A DNA stretch of 64,000 nucleotides from Niastella vici (lineage in GTDB: Bacteria > Bacteroidota > Bacteroidia > Chitinophagales > Chitinophagaceae). Below, in pieces: positions 28,078 to 37,700 of the stretch. The notes beneath the pieces are model-generated. The model ran no database searches. It was given only the letters and a program-made list of their open reading frames with translations, and had not been told where the DNA came from. Each line of letters opens with the position of its first letter. The stretch's first letter is position 1. A program made the position numbers and the translations under genes. The stretch lies in assembly GCF_002077945.1 (NCBI RefSeq), contig NZ_LVYD01000002.1, forward strand, positions 434,001 to 498,000. Direction: 5' to 3'.

Positions 28078-29628
28078 TTACCCAGCCAATGAACAGGGTG
28101 TGTTTCTCGCGTACGTTTTTTTCAGCAGTACCGCCGCCAGTACAGGCACCAGTGTGAAGGTAAGGATCAGGGCGCCTAACAAAGCAAAACCGAGTGTCCA
28201 GGCCAGGGGCGAAAACATTTTACCTTCCACCTTCTGAAAACTGAAAATAGGCAGCAGGGCCGCCACAATGATCAACTTGGCGAAAAAGATACCCTTACCA
28301 TTTACCAGACAGGCTTTTTTAATGAGGCTAAGCTTGCTGAGCTTGTTGAATTTGTCCATACTGGTTTCCCGGGCCTTATGATCAAGCAAAACGAAAATGC
28401 CTTCCATCATTACCACTGCGCCGTCGATGATGATACCAAAGTCAATGGCTCCCATCGAAAGCAGGTTGGCAGGCATGCCTTTCAGCCGCAGACAAATAAA
28501 TGCAAAAAGCAGGGCCAGGGGAATCACCACTGAAACGATGATGGTAGTGCGCCAGTCGGCCATGAATAGCAGCACGATCAGTGTAACCAGGATAATACCT
28601 TCCAACATGTTATGCAATACAGTTTCTGTAGCATAGTTGATGAGCACATCCCGGTTATAGAAAGTTTTTATTCTTACATCATCGGGGAGCAGTTCATTGT
28701 TCAGTTTGGCAATAGTTACATTTAACGAGGCGATCACTTCGCTGGGGATTTCTCCTTTTCGCATTTGCACAATACCTTCCACAACATCGGGGTCTACATC
28801 GCGGCCCACCTGACCCAGTGGTGGCAACGACGATTCGGTGACCTCCGCAACATTCCTGATGTAAACCGGAATACCGCCCACATGCGTAACAATGATATTT
28901 TTTATTTCCCCGATATTACTTAGCAGTCCGATCCCTCTTACCACAAATGACTGGCCATTCTGCTCAATTACGTCGCCGCTGACATTGATATTACTTTTCG
29001 ACACCGCGGTAAAGATGTCGACCGGTGTTACACCATATTCAAGCGCCTTCTGAGGATCAACCGTGATCTGAAAGGTTTTTGTTTGGCCGCCAAAGGTGCT
29101 CACATCAGCCACCCCCGATACAGACCGGATCTCCTTTTCCACAACCCATTGCTGAATAGTTTTTAATTCTCTTACCGATTTGCGGTTGCTGGTAAGGGTA
29201 TACCTGAAGATCTCACCCGTAGGCCCATAAGGCGGTTGAATTATGGGCAGTATATTCCCGGGCAGCGATGCAGTACCGATAAGGTTACTGACCTGCATAC
29301 GTGCGAAAACATAATCTACCTTATCATCAAAGGCGATCTTGGTTACCGAAAGCCCGAAAAGAGACGAAGAACGGATGCTGATCTTTTTTTCGGCAGGGTT
29401 CAGGGCCATTTCTATTGGCCGGGTAATAAACTTTTCAACCTCTTCGGCACTTCTGCCAGGCCATTGAGTGATGATGGTGACCGTGGTATTGGTTACGTCG
29501 GGAAAAGCATCGATGGGTGTATTTTTAAAACTAACATACCCTCCCACCACTAATAGAAAGGTCAGGAAGAAAATGAAGAATTTATTTTTAAGCGAAAAGG
29601 CAAGTACTGCTTTTATGAATTTATTCAC
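28078..29628 (-). CDS. CzcA/CusA-like RND pump, N-terminal half (stops after frameshift)
   Basis: 516 residues from a GTG at 29628, which gives the usual family start (VNKFIKAVLAFSLKNK); the open frame reaches a GTG at 29682 but that start lies inside a hairpin. Transmembrane helix 1, the first periplasmic loop (DAFPDVTNTTVTIITQWPGR) and helices 2-6 are intact. Helix 4 has the metal-cation signature DFGIIIDGAVVMMEG with charged residues at about 396, 402 and 409, matching the D-D-E proton/cation relay of CzcA. The frame ends 15 codons after the tract AAAAAAA in the wrong frame (TYARN...). The protein would export Co, Zn, Cd or similar ions together with the adaptor and channel at 16.9-19.3 kb. 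Confidence 0.85.
   Translation of the reverse strand: MNKFIKAVLAFSLKNKFFIFFLTFLLVVGGYVSFKNTPIDAFPDVTNTTVTIITQWPGRSAEEVEKFITRPIEMALNPAEKKISIRSSSLFGLSVTKIAFDDKVDYVFARMQVSNLIGTASLPGNILPIIQPPYGPTGEIFRYTLTSNRKSVRELKTIQQWVVEKEIRSVSGVADVSTFGGQTKTFQITVDPQKALEYGVTPVDIFTAVSKSNINVSGDVIEQNGQSFVVRGIGLLSNIGEIKNIIVTHVGGIPVYIRNVAEVTESSLPPLGQVGRDVDPDVVEGIVQMRKGEIPSEVIASLNVTIAKLNNELLPDDVRIKTFYNRDVLINYATETVLHNMLEGIILVTLIVLLFMADWRTTIIVSVVIPLALLFAFICLRLKGMPANLLSMGAIDFGIIIDGAVVMMEGIFVLLDHKARETSMDKFNKLSKLSLIKKACLVNGKGIFFAKLIIVAALLPIFSFQKVEGKMFSPLAWTLGFALLGALILTFTLVPVLAAVLLKKTYARNTPCSLAG
28116..28122 (-). other. A7 slippery tract joining the two RND frames
   Basis: On the coding strand the sequence reads CTG AAA AAA ACG in the first frame. 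A -1 slip, or one extra A in the mRNA, gives CTG AAA AAA AAC GTA CGC GAG, which continues as KKNVREKHTLFIGWV without a stop straight into the second half. The junction restores an uninterrupted RND protein. It may be a mutation, a sequencing error in a homopolymer, or genuine slippage. Confidence 0.8.
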
Positions 29629-29668
29629 AGGCCCAATTAATTTGCCTGTATAGACACACTTGTTATTA

Positions 29669-29725
29669 AAAAGTCCCAGCACGCACGTTTAAAAAAAGAG
29701 CTTAATACTGGTTGGGACTTTTATT
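29669..29725 (-). promoter_or_regulatory. Stem-loop upstream of the RND pump gene
   Basis: On the minus strand AAAAGTCCCA is followed 37 bases later by TGGGACTTTTT, giving a 10-bp perfect stem ending in a T run, with a T7 run in the loop. It lies just upstream of the GTG start at 29628. It may be an attenuator in the pump leader or simply part of the 16-bp repeat. Confidence 0.4.
29710..29725 (-). repeat. Right copy of 16-bp inverted repeat
   Basis: GGTTGGGACTTTTATT on the plus strand, exact reverse complement of 25736-25751. It also forms the 5' arm of the leader stem-loop of the pump gene. Confidence 0.7.
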
Positions 29726-30041
29726 ATAAAGGGGTGTCTATAGAAGCAAACGCCCGGTTTGATCACATTCATTTGGGCCTTAAAGGGTAAACAAAGATCA
29801 CCCCGCAGCTGGGGGAAACACGTTTTATAGTTGTGAAGGACGGTCAATCTGTAAAAAGAGCAAGCTGTTGTCTTTCCTAAAAAAACAGCTTCTCCCCGGA
29901 AATCATTCCAGTCAGGCAGTAGGGTGAGCATGCAACTTCCAGAGCTACCCGGTGATCTTATATGCCGGGTATGTCTTTGGAAGATGTACTACATGCGTGT
30001 CATCATCCACGTGTTCTTTTGAAATGATCCTTGAATTCAAC
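29726..30041. other. Intergenic region, no gene supported
   Basis: 316 bp between the endonuclease-like gene and the pump leader. An 80-codon minus-strand frame at 29689-29931 overlaps the hairpin and shows no domain or signal, so I do not call it. It probably holds the pump promoter. Confidence 0.4.
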
Positions 30042-30824
30042 TTATTTGCTTTTCATTTTCAATCTAACCCAAACCGGCAGGTGATCAGAAGCTACCGGCT
30101 CATTTTCGACAACTGTTTGTACTACTTTAAAAACCTGGCCAGTTCGTTTACGGGCCATGATATAATCAATACAGGAGGTTGGCTTATCGGCAGGAATAGT
30201 AAACCGGGTAGTGTCATTTAAAATTTCCCAGTTTTGTGAAAAAGCTTTTATGACGGGTGAAGCAGGTTCTGCATTCAAATCGCCCGCCAGGAAAACCGGC
30301 TTTTTGAATTTTTCGGTGAGCTTATCAATCAGTTCCACCGATTGAAGCCGGTCAGCCTCCGTCAGGGAGAAATGGGTGCAAGCCAGCACATAATTTTTCA
30401 TTTCAACCACTACTACGCTGCGTTGTTCTTCCCGGCCCGGCAAAGGCATACCTTCCACTTTCAATGGTTTTTGCCTGGTAAGGATGCCGATCCCGTATTT
30501 ACCACCCTGATAATCGATTGACGCCCGGTAGGTAGGAACCATACCGGTCAACTTTGCCAACTCATTCAAAACACCAACTCCTTTGCTTCTTGAAGTGGCG
30601 CTATCCAGTTCCTGCAACGCCACTATATTGGCCCCGGTCTTATTGATCACATTCGCCACCCGTTGATAATTTACAACATTATCCATACCCCGGCAGTTAC
30701 GGACATTATAAGTAAGAATGGTGATCTCTCTATCATTAAAACCGGCTCTTTGCCCCGCAGCACTATAATGAAGGGGAAAGGCCATACTTATCAGCAAAAG
30801 GATCATTACAGAATACCGTTTCAT
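30042..30824 (-). CDS. Secreted endonuclease/exonuclease/phosphatase-fold protein
   Basis: 260 residues from the ATG at 30824; the frame extends to 30926 but the later ATG directly precedes a clean signal peptide (MKRYSVMILLLISMAFPLHY, cleaved near SAAGQ). EEP-fold motifs: ILTYNVRNCRGMDN, NIVALQELDSATSR with the metal-binding Glu, FLAGDLNAEPAS (GDxN), SCIDYIMA and the final SDHLPVWVRL. It hydrolyses phosphodiester or phosphomonoester bonds; a secreted member may act on nucleic acid or sphingolipid-type lipids. It is divergent from the GH16 gene, and its substrate is not deducible. Confidence 0.85.
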   Translation of the reverse strand: MKRYSVMILLLISMAFPLHYSAAGQRAGFNDREITILTYNVRNCRGMDNVVNYQRVANVINKTGANIVALQELDSATSRSKGVGVLNELAKLTGMVPTYRASIDYQGGKYGIGILTRQKPLKVEGMPLPGREEQRSVVVVEMKNYVLACTHFSLTEADRLQSVELIDKLTEKFKKPVFLAGDLNAEPASPVIKAFSQNWEILNDTTRFTIPADKPTSCIDYIMARKRTGQVFKVVQTVVENEPVASDHLPVWVRLKMKSK

Positions 30825-31130
30825 GTATTGTATTTTATAAATGCCAGGCGAAATTACCTGCTTTACCCTACTTACTACCAGCGCTATTTTGACACAAACC
30901 GATACTTTTTTCACTGCTTGCAACAAGGTCAGTAAGCGCTGCGTACGTGGAGTTATTGCTAAAAAGATACTAATATGTTACCGTGGAAAGTCATTAGATA
31001 AAACAATTTAACCCCTAAAATTTACCAAAATGTACCCGATCATTCAATAGAGATTAATTGAGATTTGACCTGCCTGTTAAATTTTATTTACATAGGGAAG
31101 CTACAAATTAACTAATCTCAAATTGCCATT
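30825..31130. promoter_or_regulatory. Divergent promoter region between EEP and GH16 genes
   Basis: 306 bp without a gene. Plus-strand GAGATTTG in the last 100 bp is a partial -7 element for the GH16 gene. Otherwise AT-rich and featureless. Confidence 0.35.
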
Positions 31131-31937
31131 ATGAAAAAATTAAATCTAATCGTTATTGTCTTTCTTTCTGTTATGATGGGTGCATCCTGTAAGAAAGGAG
31201 TTGCAGACGCCAATTCAGCACCAGAGCAACAAGCACGTCCCGGGGCAACAGAAGAAGCTACCTGGGTAACCCTCCTTCCCACCACTTCATTTAATTCGTA
31301 CAGCACTTACTGGAACAACCTGTATCCATGGGGGTCAGATCATAACGGATCGGCTCGTATGCGAACCCAAAATATTGCTACTTCAGGTGGGGTCCTCACT
31401 ATGACTGCTTACCCCGGAACTGTTAGTGATAAGGCAAGCATCCACTACTTTTCCGGCACCTGTTATGCCAAACAACAGGTTACCGTTAGCGCGTCATGGC
31501 CCAAATGGCGGGTTTCCGGTGAATTCCAGTGCCCTTCTGTTAAAGGTACCTGGCCGGCTTTCTGGTTAAACGGAGCTAATCAATGGCCACCCGAAAGCGA
31601 TATTATGGAGTTTAAAGGAAGCGCTACCTGCTGGACAAACACCTATAAAAATGAAAACGGTCAGTGGTCAAGTGTGGGCACATCGATTTCAGGCCCGGCT
31701 AACTGGCATACCTACACCGCCTATTTAATAAGAATTGGCACTACTAATAACGTGAGTATCGAATACTGGATCGATGGTACGAAAGTATCAACACAAACCG
31801 GTCAAAACTTCCTTAATGAACCGCTTAACTTAATAATTGACCTTCAGATGGAAGGTTCATCAGGTACGCCCGGCCCAACAGGAAACACTGTTATGAGTGC
31901 GAGAAACGTTACCATTCAAAGAAGCGCTACATTATAA
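31131..31937 (+). CDS. GH16-family glycosidase lipoprotein (probable beta-1,3-glucanase)
   Basis: 268 residues. The lipoprotein signal ends MGASC (Cys 20). The GH16 active-site strand is WPPESDIMEF: nucleophile Glu155, Asp157 and acid/base Glu160 in the E-x-D-x-x-E (beta-bulge) pattern. Upstream WRVSGEFQCPSVKGTWPAFW fits the strand that lines the cleft. GH16 enzymes cleave beta-1,3 or mixed beta-glucans and some galactans; the neighbouring GH128 enzyme favours beta-1,3-glucan. Expected on the cell surface. It has its own downstream terminator and is convergent with the next gene. Confidence 0.87.
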   Translation: MKKLNLIVIVFLSVMMGASCKKGVADANSAPEQQARPGATEEATWVTLLPTTSFNSYSTYWNNLYPWGSDHNGSARMRTQNIATSGGVLTMTAYPGTVSDKASIHYFSGTCYAKQQVTVSASWPKWRVSGEFQCPSVKGTWPAFWLNGANQWPPESDIMEFKGSATCWTNTYKNENGQWSSVGTSISGPANWHTYTAYLIRIGTTNNVSIEYWIDGTKVSTQTGQNFLNEPLNLIIDLQMEGSSGTPGPTGNTVMSARNVTIQRSATL

Positions 31938-31985
31938 GGATCATAATTAAACAGCAGCTTCACTATCATAAAGTTTAATTCAGGT

Positions 31986-32024
31986 TAAGCCAGGCCTTAT
32001 ACTAACAGGGGCCTGGCTTATTTT
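31986..32024 (+). terminator. Rho-independent terminator after GH16 gene
   Basis: Perfect 11-bp stem TAAGCCAGGCC / GGCCTGGCTTA with a 13-base loop, followed by ATTTTATAAAA. It may act in both directions, since the next gene is convergent. Confidence 0.85.
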
Positions 32025-32199
32025 ATAAAACAACGTGTTGGGAAAATTCACTGACAAATCATCAAGAAGAAGAAAAATAAACAAACAGGCTTTACTATGA
32101 AATTTTTTAAACCATATAGCATTAATACGCTTACTTCGTTTATTGTTTGGTTGCTTTCTCTGAATCAACTCCGTTTTCTCCCGAAATACAGGAACGCCT

Positions 32200-34452
32200 T
32201 CAGTATCCTTTCGTTTTTAATTCAGCCAACGTTGTTGTTTTTGTTTCCCCAGCTTTAACCGAAACAATTGGACAACTGCTGATAAACCCCTGTGGATAAA
32301 CCTTTGCAGGAATTTCATCAATAAACACCCTCACATGTGCATCGAACTTCGTCGGATTGGTGATGGTAATTGTGTTGCCGATCAGTTTTGCCTCTACATG
32401 ATCAAATACTACCAATTCCTTTTTACCGGAATTGATATAAATACCTGGAATCTGCGCCACAGTAAGCATGGCGCTAACCTGCGCCCACGTGTTGCCGTGA
32501 AATATATTACCGATATTTTCTATTCCTTCCCAATCGCTGAGGTTCACTCTTTCATTGATCCAGCCTATATGCTGATCTTTAACAGGACGATCTTCACGAG
32601 CAATGTACTGCATGATGTTGTGGGCCACATCGTATATCATGCCGAGGTATATTTTATTGCCGGTTGCCCTGTACAACTTAAACAAACAATCTCCCGATAA
32701 AGTACAAATGCCGGGGCCTCCATGTTTGTTTTGTGTGTTAGCCCATACAGCGCCGGTGGTTTTGATATCCAACTGCCCAAATAACGCGGATGCAGGAAAC
32801 TTATAATCGTACGTTACCATCCAGGTAGAACACAAACCGGCGGCATCTTCGGCATAACGCAGCCATTCTTTTTCTTTTGTTGTTTCATAAAGTGTAACAA
32901 AAGATTCGAGCATGGCGAATGCTGATTCCGAATCGTTGTTCTGCAAAATTTCACCGGGCCCTCCGCATGAAATACCTTTCACGGTAAAGTTTTTGTAGTA
33001 ATAACGTGCGGCTTCTTCGGCCACTGTCAGCCATTGCAGTTTGTTTTCAAATTTTGCCGCCAGCGCCAATCCGGCTATGGCCATAGAGGCACTGTTGCTG
33101 CCGCCCACTTTTATTTCGCCGGTTTCAATATCAATAAACTGACCCCATTGGTGATTTTGTTGCCAGAGGTTTACAAATGATTCGGACAATTTATTGAGAG
33201 GCTCCTTCCATGCAGCCGGCATTTTCCATTCTTTATTTTTTAACTGTTGTGACAAACAATACTTATATATAAAGTACAACGCATCAGCATTTTTACGCAA
33301 GAGGTGTAAATTGTCTGGATGCGCCCCCCCAAAACAATCGCTGCACCATTGGTTATTGCCTTTACCACAACCATAAAAGAAACCGCTATTTGACTGGCTT
33401 TGAGTAATGATCTTGTGATAATTCCTGAATGACCTGTCCGCAGAAGAATCGCACCCTATTTCACTTAGAGGAAGGGTAACCATCAAACCGCCAACCCAGC
33501 CTAATTGCCATTTATGATTCCAACTGTTGCCACCTAACGTATAGATACTGTCCTGCCCACTCCAGAATTCCCCTTCCTGTTTTTCCATCAGCTCAAATGC
33601 CTTGCTGAACGGCAGTTGGTTTATATAAGTTGAATGAGCAAAGCCTTTACGGATACTCAAAAATTTATTATTTAAATCTTTGGGTGAAGACAGATTACTG
33701 AACGTATAAATTTTATACCGGAAGGTTACTTTATCGCCCTGCTTCAGGTCGACCCCCGTTTCCCCGGATGGCGATAAGTGGGTCATGCTGTAATACATCT
33801 TACGTACACAGGGTGCAGCAATGGTGAACTCCGCCTTATTGCGTTGTTCATTTTCTTTAAAAATCAGAACACTGTTGCCCAATTCAGTGGCCTGCTCTGT
33901 CAGTATCCATATCCCCGTTTTGGTTTTGGGAAAATAAATGCCTATTGCCGGTGTTGAAAGGTCGCCTGTGTTGAGGTCTATTCTGGATTCGCCTGCGTAT
34001 TTATTCAACCTCGGCACATCGGTAATAGTTACGGGCGGGGTTTTGCTGTAATCTTTTTGCTTAAATAATGGAGGGTAATCATATTTCAGCACATCAAAGC
34101 GGTTACCGTTGTATGCAGCAGATGGCATGATGACATAATTATCCTTTGCCCAGTTGCTGAACAAAAAATTGATAGCCACACCCGCTTTTTCTGCATTTCC
34201 CTTTGCCAATTGAATGGTATAAATAGTTTCGTTGCCGGGAGCGGTGCTGCTTTCTTTTTTACATTCCCATACTGCATTATTCAGGGCAATAACTGAGCGG
34301 TTGCTTTTTAATGCAAACGCCTGAGGATCTTGAGACTGGCGGCCATTATAGTAAAGCGCTTCGACGGTAACGATAACACCTGATGAAAGGTTTTGTCCAA
34401 AGGTTTGTGAGCTAATAAATAAAAAAATAACAAAAACCTTAAAATCATTCAT
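32200..34452 (-). CDS. Large secreted protein, unrecognised; possible alpha/alpha-toroid glycosidase
   Basis: 750 residues. The signal peptide ends SSQTFGQ (about 19). The N-terminal third is beta-rich. The central part (about 290-640) is helical with repeated aromatic/Gly loops (GGNSWNHKWQLGWVGGLMV, NQWCSDCFGGAHPDNLHLL, GGPGEILQNNDSESAFAMLE, WINERVNLSDWEGIENIGNI), the texture of six-hairpin glycosidases. The last 90 residues look like a beta-sandwich. I cannot assign a CAZy family. It lies between GH16 and GH128 genes and is separated from the latter by a terminator, so it likely has its own promoter within 34453-34675. Confidence 0.75.
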   Translation of the reverse strand: MNDFKVFVIFLFISSQTFGQNLSSGVIVTVEALYYNGRQSQDPQAFALKSNRSVIALNNAVWECKKESSTAPGNETIYTIQLAKGNAEKAGVAINFLFSNWAKDNYVIMPSAAYNGNRFDVLKYDYPPLFKQKDYSKTPPVTITDVPRLNKYAGESRIDLNTGDLSTPAIGIYFPKTKTGIWILTEQATELGNSVLIFKENEQRNKAEFTIAAPCVRKMYYSMTHLSPSGETGVDLKQGDKVTFRYKIYTFSNLSSPKDLNNKFLSIRKGFAHSTYINQLPFSKAFELMEKQEGEFWSGQDSIYTLGGNSWNHKWQLGWVGGLMVTLPLSEIGCDSSADRSFRNYHKIITQSQSNSGFFYGCGKGNNQWCSDCFGGAHPDNLHLLRKNADALYFIYKYCLSQQLKNKEWKMPAAWKEPLNKLSESFVNLWQQNHQWGQFIDIETGEIKVGGSNSASMAIAGLALAAKFENKLQWLTVAEEAARYYYKNFTVKGISCGGPGEILQNNDSESAFAMLESFVTLYETTKEKEWLRYAEDAAGLCSTWMVTYDYKFPASALFGQLDIKTTGAVWANTQNKHGGPGICTLSGDCLFKLYRATGNKIYLGMIYDVAHNIMQYIAREDRPVKDQHIGWINERVNLSDWEGIENIGNIFHGNTWAQVSAMLTVAQIPGIYINSGKKELVVFDHVEAKLIGNTITITNPTKFDAHVRVFIDEIPAKVYPQGFISSCPIVSVKAGETKTTTLAELKTKGY

Positions 34453-34675
34453 TATATTCTTTTTTAAGAGGGCTCCAAAGCTACTTTCTGGCCTACTATT
34501 ATTTATACATCATTTTACCAATTACTGATGCTTTTTTACCTTTCCAACATAACGATGGGATGCAGCTATATCCTTGTATTTGTGAACCAGGTAAAACTAT
34601 CGAAGCAACTGTGAATAGGAAACACATAAGATCAACCAGGCATGGCGCTCAGTATCTACAAAGCACCATTTAACC

Positions 34676-34712
34676 TAAAAAAAGAGGTTGCCTCTAAATA
34701 AGAGACAACCCC
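34676..34712 (-). terminator. Terminator of the PUL 2 SusCD-GH128 operon
   Basis: On the minus strand GGTTGTCTCT, loop TATTT, AGAGGCAACC (one mismatch) followed by TCTTTTTTT. It lies 40 bp after the GH128 stop. The rest of 34453-34752 holds no gene. Confidence 0.75.
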
Positions 34713-34752
34713 TTGTTTTACCAAAACAACTGCTTAAAACAAAAAGGCTATA

Positions 34753-37700
34753 CTATTCTTTCATCATTTCTTTGATGAGGCGTTGCTGTCCATTGACCAC
34801 CTGTACGTAATACATACCGGCAGTCAGGTTCTTCATAGGTAAATAAGTTGTATTGTTCATCAATGACTTTGACAAAACGAGAACGCCCATGGCATTGTAT
34901 ACCTGAACCATGGCGGCCTTATCAACGCGGCTTACCCGAACGATCAGTTGTTGCTGCACCGGGTTGGGGTACAGCCTTATCTGCTTGTCTTCATCCTTAA
35001 CAATGGGCGCCCTGGTATTTACTTTAGCGGCTGTTAGCGCCAAAGGCATCAGGTTCGCCAGATTGCTGATGTTCTGTTCGCTCAGGGCATAGTTGTAGAT
35101 CCTGAACTCATCTACTGCCCCATTCAGGTAAGGATCGGAAAACTGTGATTTACCGATGTAGTTTAGACTGGTGCTTCCCAGATCGGATGGTTTAATGGTA
35201 ACACCCGTATTGGCGGCTACGTTTTGCCCATTCACATACAGCTTTACGGTATCGCCCAGCCGCCTGATGGCCAAATGCGTCCAGGTATTCAGTGCCCAGG
35301 TATAAGAATAGTTTACCTGCTGTTCAGCGCCTCCGTTCTTAATAGCGAATCGAACGGTAGATACCCCACCTGAAACGCTTGCCTGAGGTGATAAGAACAT
35401 GTATTGTGCAGTGCCGGTACCAAAATCAAAAATGCGCATCCAGGTAGCCAGGGAATCCATTCTTACCCAGGTAGAAATAGTGAAATCATTCAACGGGGCA
35501 AGCAATCCGGCACCCAATGATACATAAGAAGTGGAAGTACCGTTCAGCTTTACCGAGCTGCCGCTGTTCCCTGTAGTATGGGAAGCTGTTGCGGCCAGTG
35601 CGCCATGATAACCGCCCCACGCATCACGGGCAAAAGTACCTGAGGTTTCATCGAAGGCGAGGTACAGGTGTTGGCCGGCAACCGGAGTACCTGATAATAC
35701 AGCAGTTTCGGGACTGCGGCCGGCGTTATTATACGCCACAACCTTATAGTAGTAGGTAGCGCCATTGGAAGCGGTCTTATCTTCATACCGTATCGCATTT
35801 ATATTGCTTGCAATAACAGTATAAGTACCGGTGGCGCTGGAAGCGCGTGAGATCTCATATTTCGCATCGTACTGAAAGTCCCAGGTCAATGCTATTTGAT
35901 TATCGCCCGAAGCAGCATTGGGATTAAGCACGCTTGCCGGCGTTACCAGTGCATTTGTCGTGAGTTGCAGCACCGTTGAATTGGCGCTTTCACCGGCCGA
36001 GTTCAGTGAAGTAATCACATAATAATAGGTAGTGGACGGGCTCAAAGCGGTATCCATGTACTGCAGCTGAGTGGTCCTCGATAAAATAGTAGTGAATGGT
36101 CCGCTGGCGCTCAACGATCTTTTCAGGTTATAGGAGCGCGCATTGGAGCCTGCATTCCAGATAATAGAATCCTGCGTGGCAGATAGTACAGTACCGGTGA
36201 GGCTGGTGGGCGCTACAGGAGCTGCATCCCTGGTTATAACCAGGCTTCTGCCGTAAGCATAGGTAGTGCCATCCTTTGCATAGGCTTTTATGCGATAGGT
36301 GGCTTTGTCGAAAACACTGTCAATAAAACTGATCGTACTGCTATAGGCATAACCGGTAAACGTATTGATGCCAATAAAACCGGTATCCCTGCCATCGATC
36401 AATCTTTCCAGTACATAATTCAAACCGGTTTCGCCGTTCATGTCCTTAAACGTAAGCGTGGTTTTAAAATAGTCGTCACCATTTATGCTGTTCGTTAAAG
36501 GCGGCCCCACCAGTTTCCAGGTATGTACAAAGGCTTTGGCCGGATTGTACGCGAAATTCGACTTATCGGCTGCATAATATTTACCGGCTGGGGTAAGTGT
36601 ATCGGCCAATACCAGCGAGCGCTTGTACTGAACCCAATCGTATTCTGCATACCGCTCAACAAAGGAGGTAGTATCCAACACCTGTAAAATTCCTTTGATG
36701 TCGCTCAACTGTTTCTGAAGCGCCAGTGTGGTATCGGTGGGCCAGGTTTCGGTGGTCCAGTTGGCGCCATTGTTCCATTCGGTTATCCACAGCGGACGTT
36801 TTACCCGGTCGTAAATCGCTTTTAACCGGCTATACCATTGCGAAGGCGTTTGTCCACCCCAATAGCAGTGAATGGCTACATAATCAACCCGGTAATCCAG
36901 TGAATCGGTTTTTGCCAGGAAGTTGGTGATCCAGCTGCTTTCGGGATTGGCCGGTGCAGGTGACCCTATGCGGTAGCCCGATTGCATGAAGTCGGGCCAG
37001 TAGCTCACCGCCTGATCTACTGTCAGGTTCGACTGATCGCTTTGATCAGGTTCATTAAAGCCCGACAAATGGTTGATGCCGGTTTTGCTGTTGATGCTGC
37101 TCCATGATGGCCAGCCGCCATTTTGCCTGATGGCAACATAATTATAGTTACTGCTCGAGCTTCCGGCAATATTCCAGTCGTAATACCAGGTGCAATTCAG
37201 TTTATTGGGGTCCCAGCCGGCCTTTCCTTTTTTGCTCACCCAATCCCATTTGAACACCCTGATAAAGGAAACAGTGGTATCAAGGCCTTGCGGCATAGCA
37301 TTAACAATAAGATCGCTGTCGTTGGCAACGAATACACGGCTGTAGCCTGAACCATCTGCATTATTGGCCATGGTAGCCATATAGCCGCGGTGCAATTTGA
37401 ACGACCTGATGCGGTTATCGAATGCGGCCAGGCTGTCGTGATAGGTATTTATTTCATAGGACGTAGTGTTTCCTGCCAGGCTGGGTTGTGTAAATACATC
37501 CAGGGCAGCCTGCGAGGTTACATTACCATTTGGAATAACCGCTGTTCCGTTCTTATAAATGGCCACCCGTACATTGGCATTATTAGCGGCTGATACACCG
37601 TTGATGGTCACTTTACTCAACCAATTGGCGGTTACTGTAGCTGGCGGCACATTGTCGAAGATCAACCAGGCATCGTTTGAGTTGAGCGCTACGGTTGAGT

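Noticed and set aside
26468-29682. The two RND frames as two separate half-size transporters
   Set aside because: The second frame continues upstream of its ATG into the first without a stop, has no own start signal, and together they match one full-length pump; half-size HME-RND pumps of this layout are not known to me.
24538-29722. GGGACTTTT as a shared operator upstream of the sigma, GT2 and pump genes
   Set aside because: The 9-mer also occurs twice inside the SusC coding region (around 41469 and 42703), so by itself it is not specific; only the 16-bp inverted pair was kept as a finding.
29689-29931. 80-codon minus-strand frame upstream of the RND pump
   Set aside because: No domain, no signal peptide, overlaps the hairpin and repeat, and codon use looks random.
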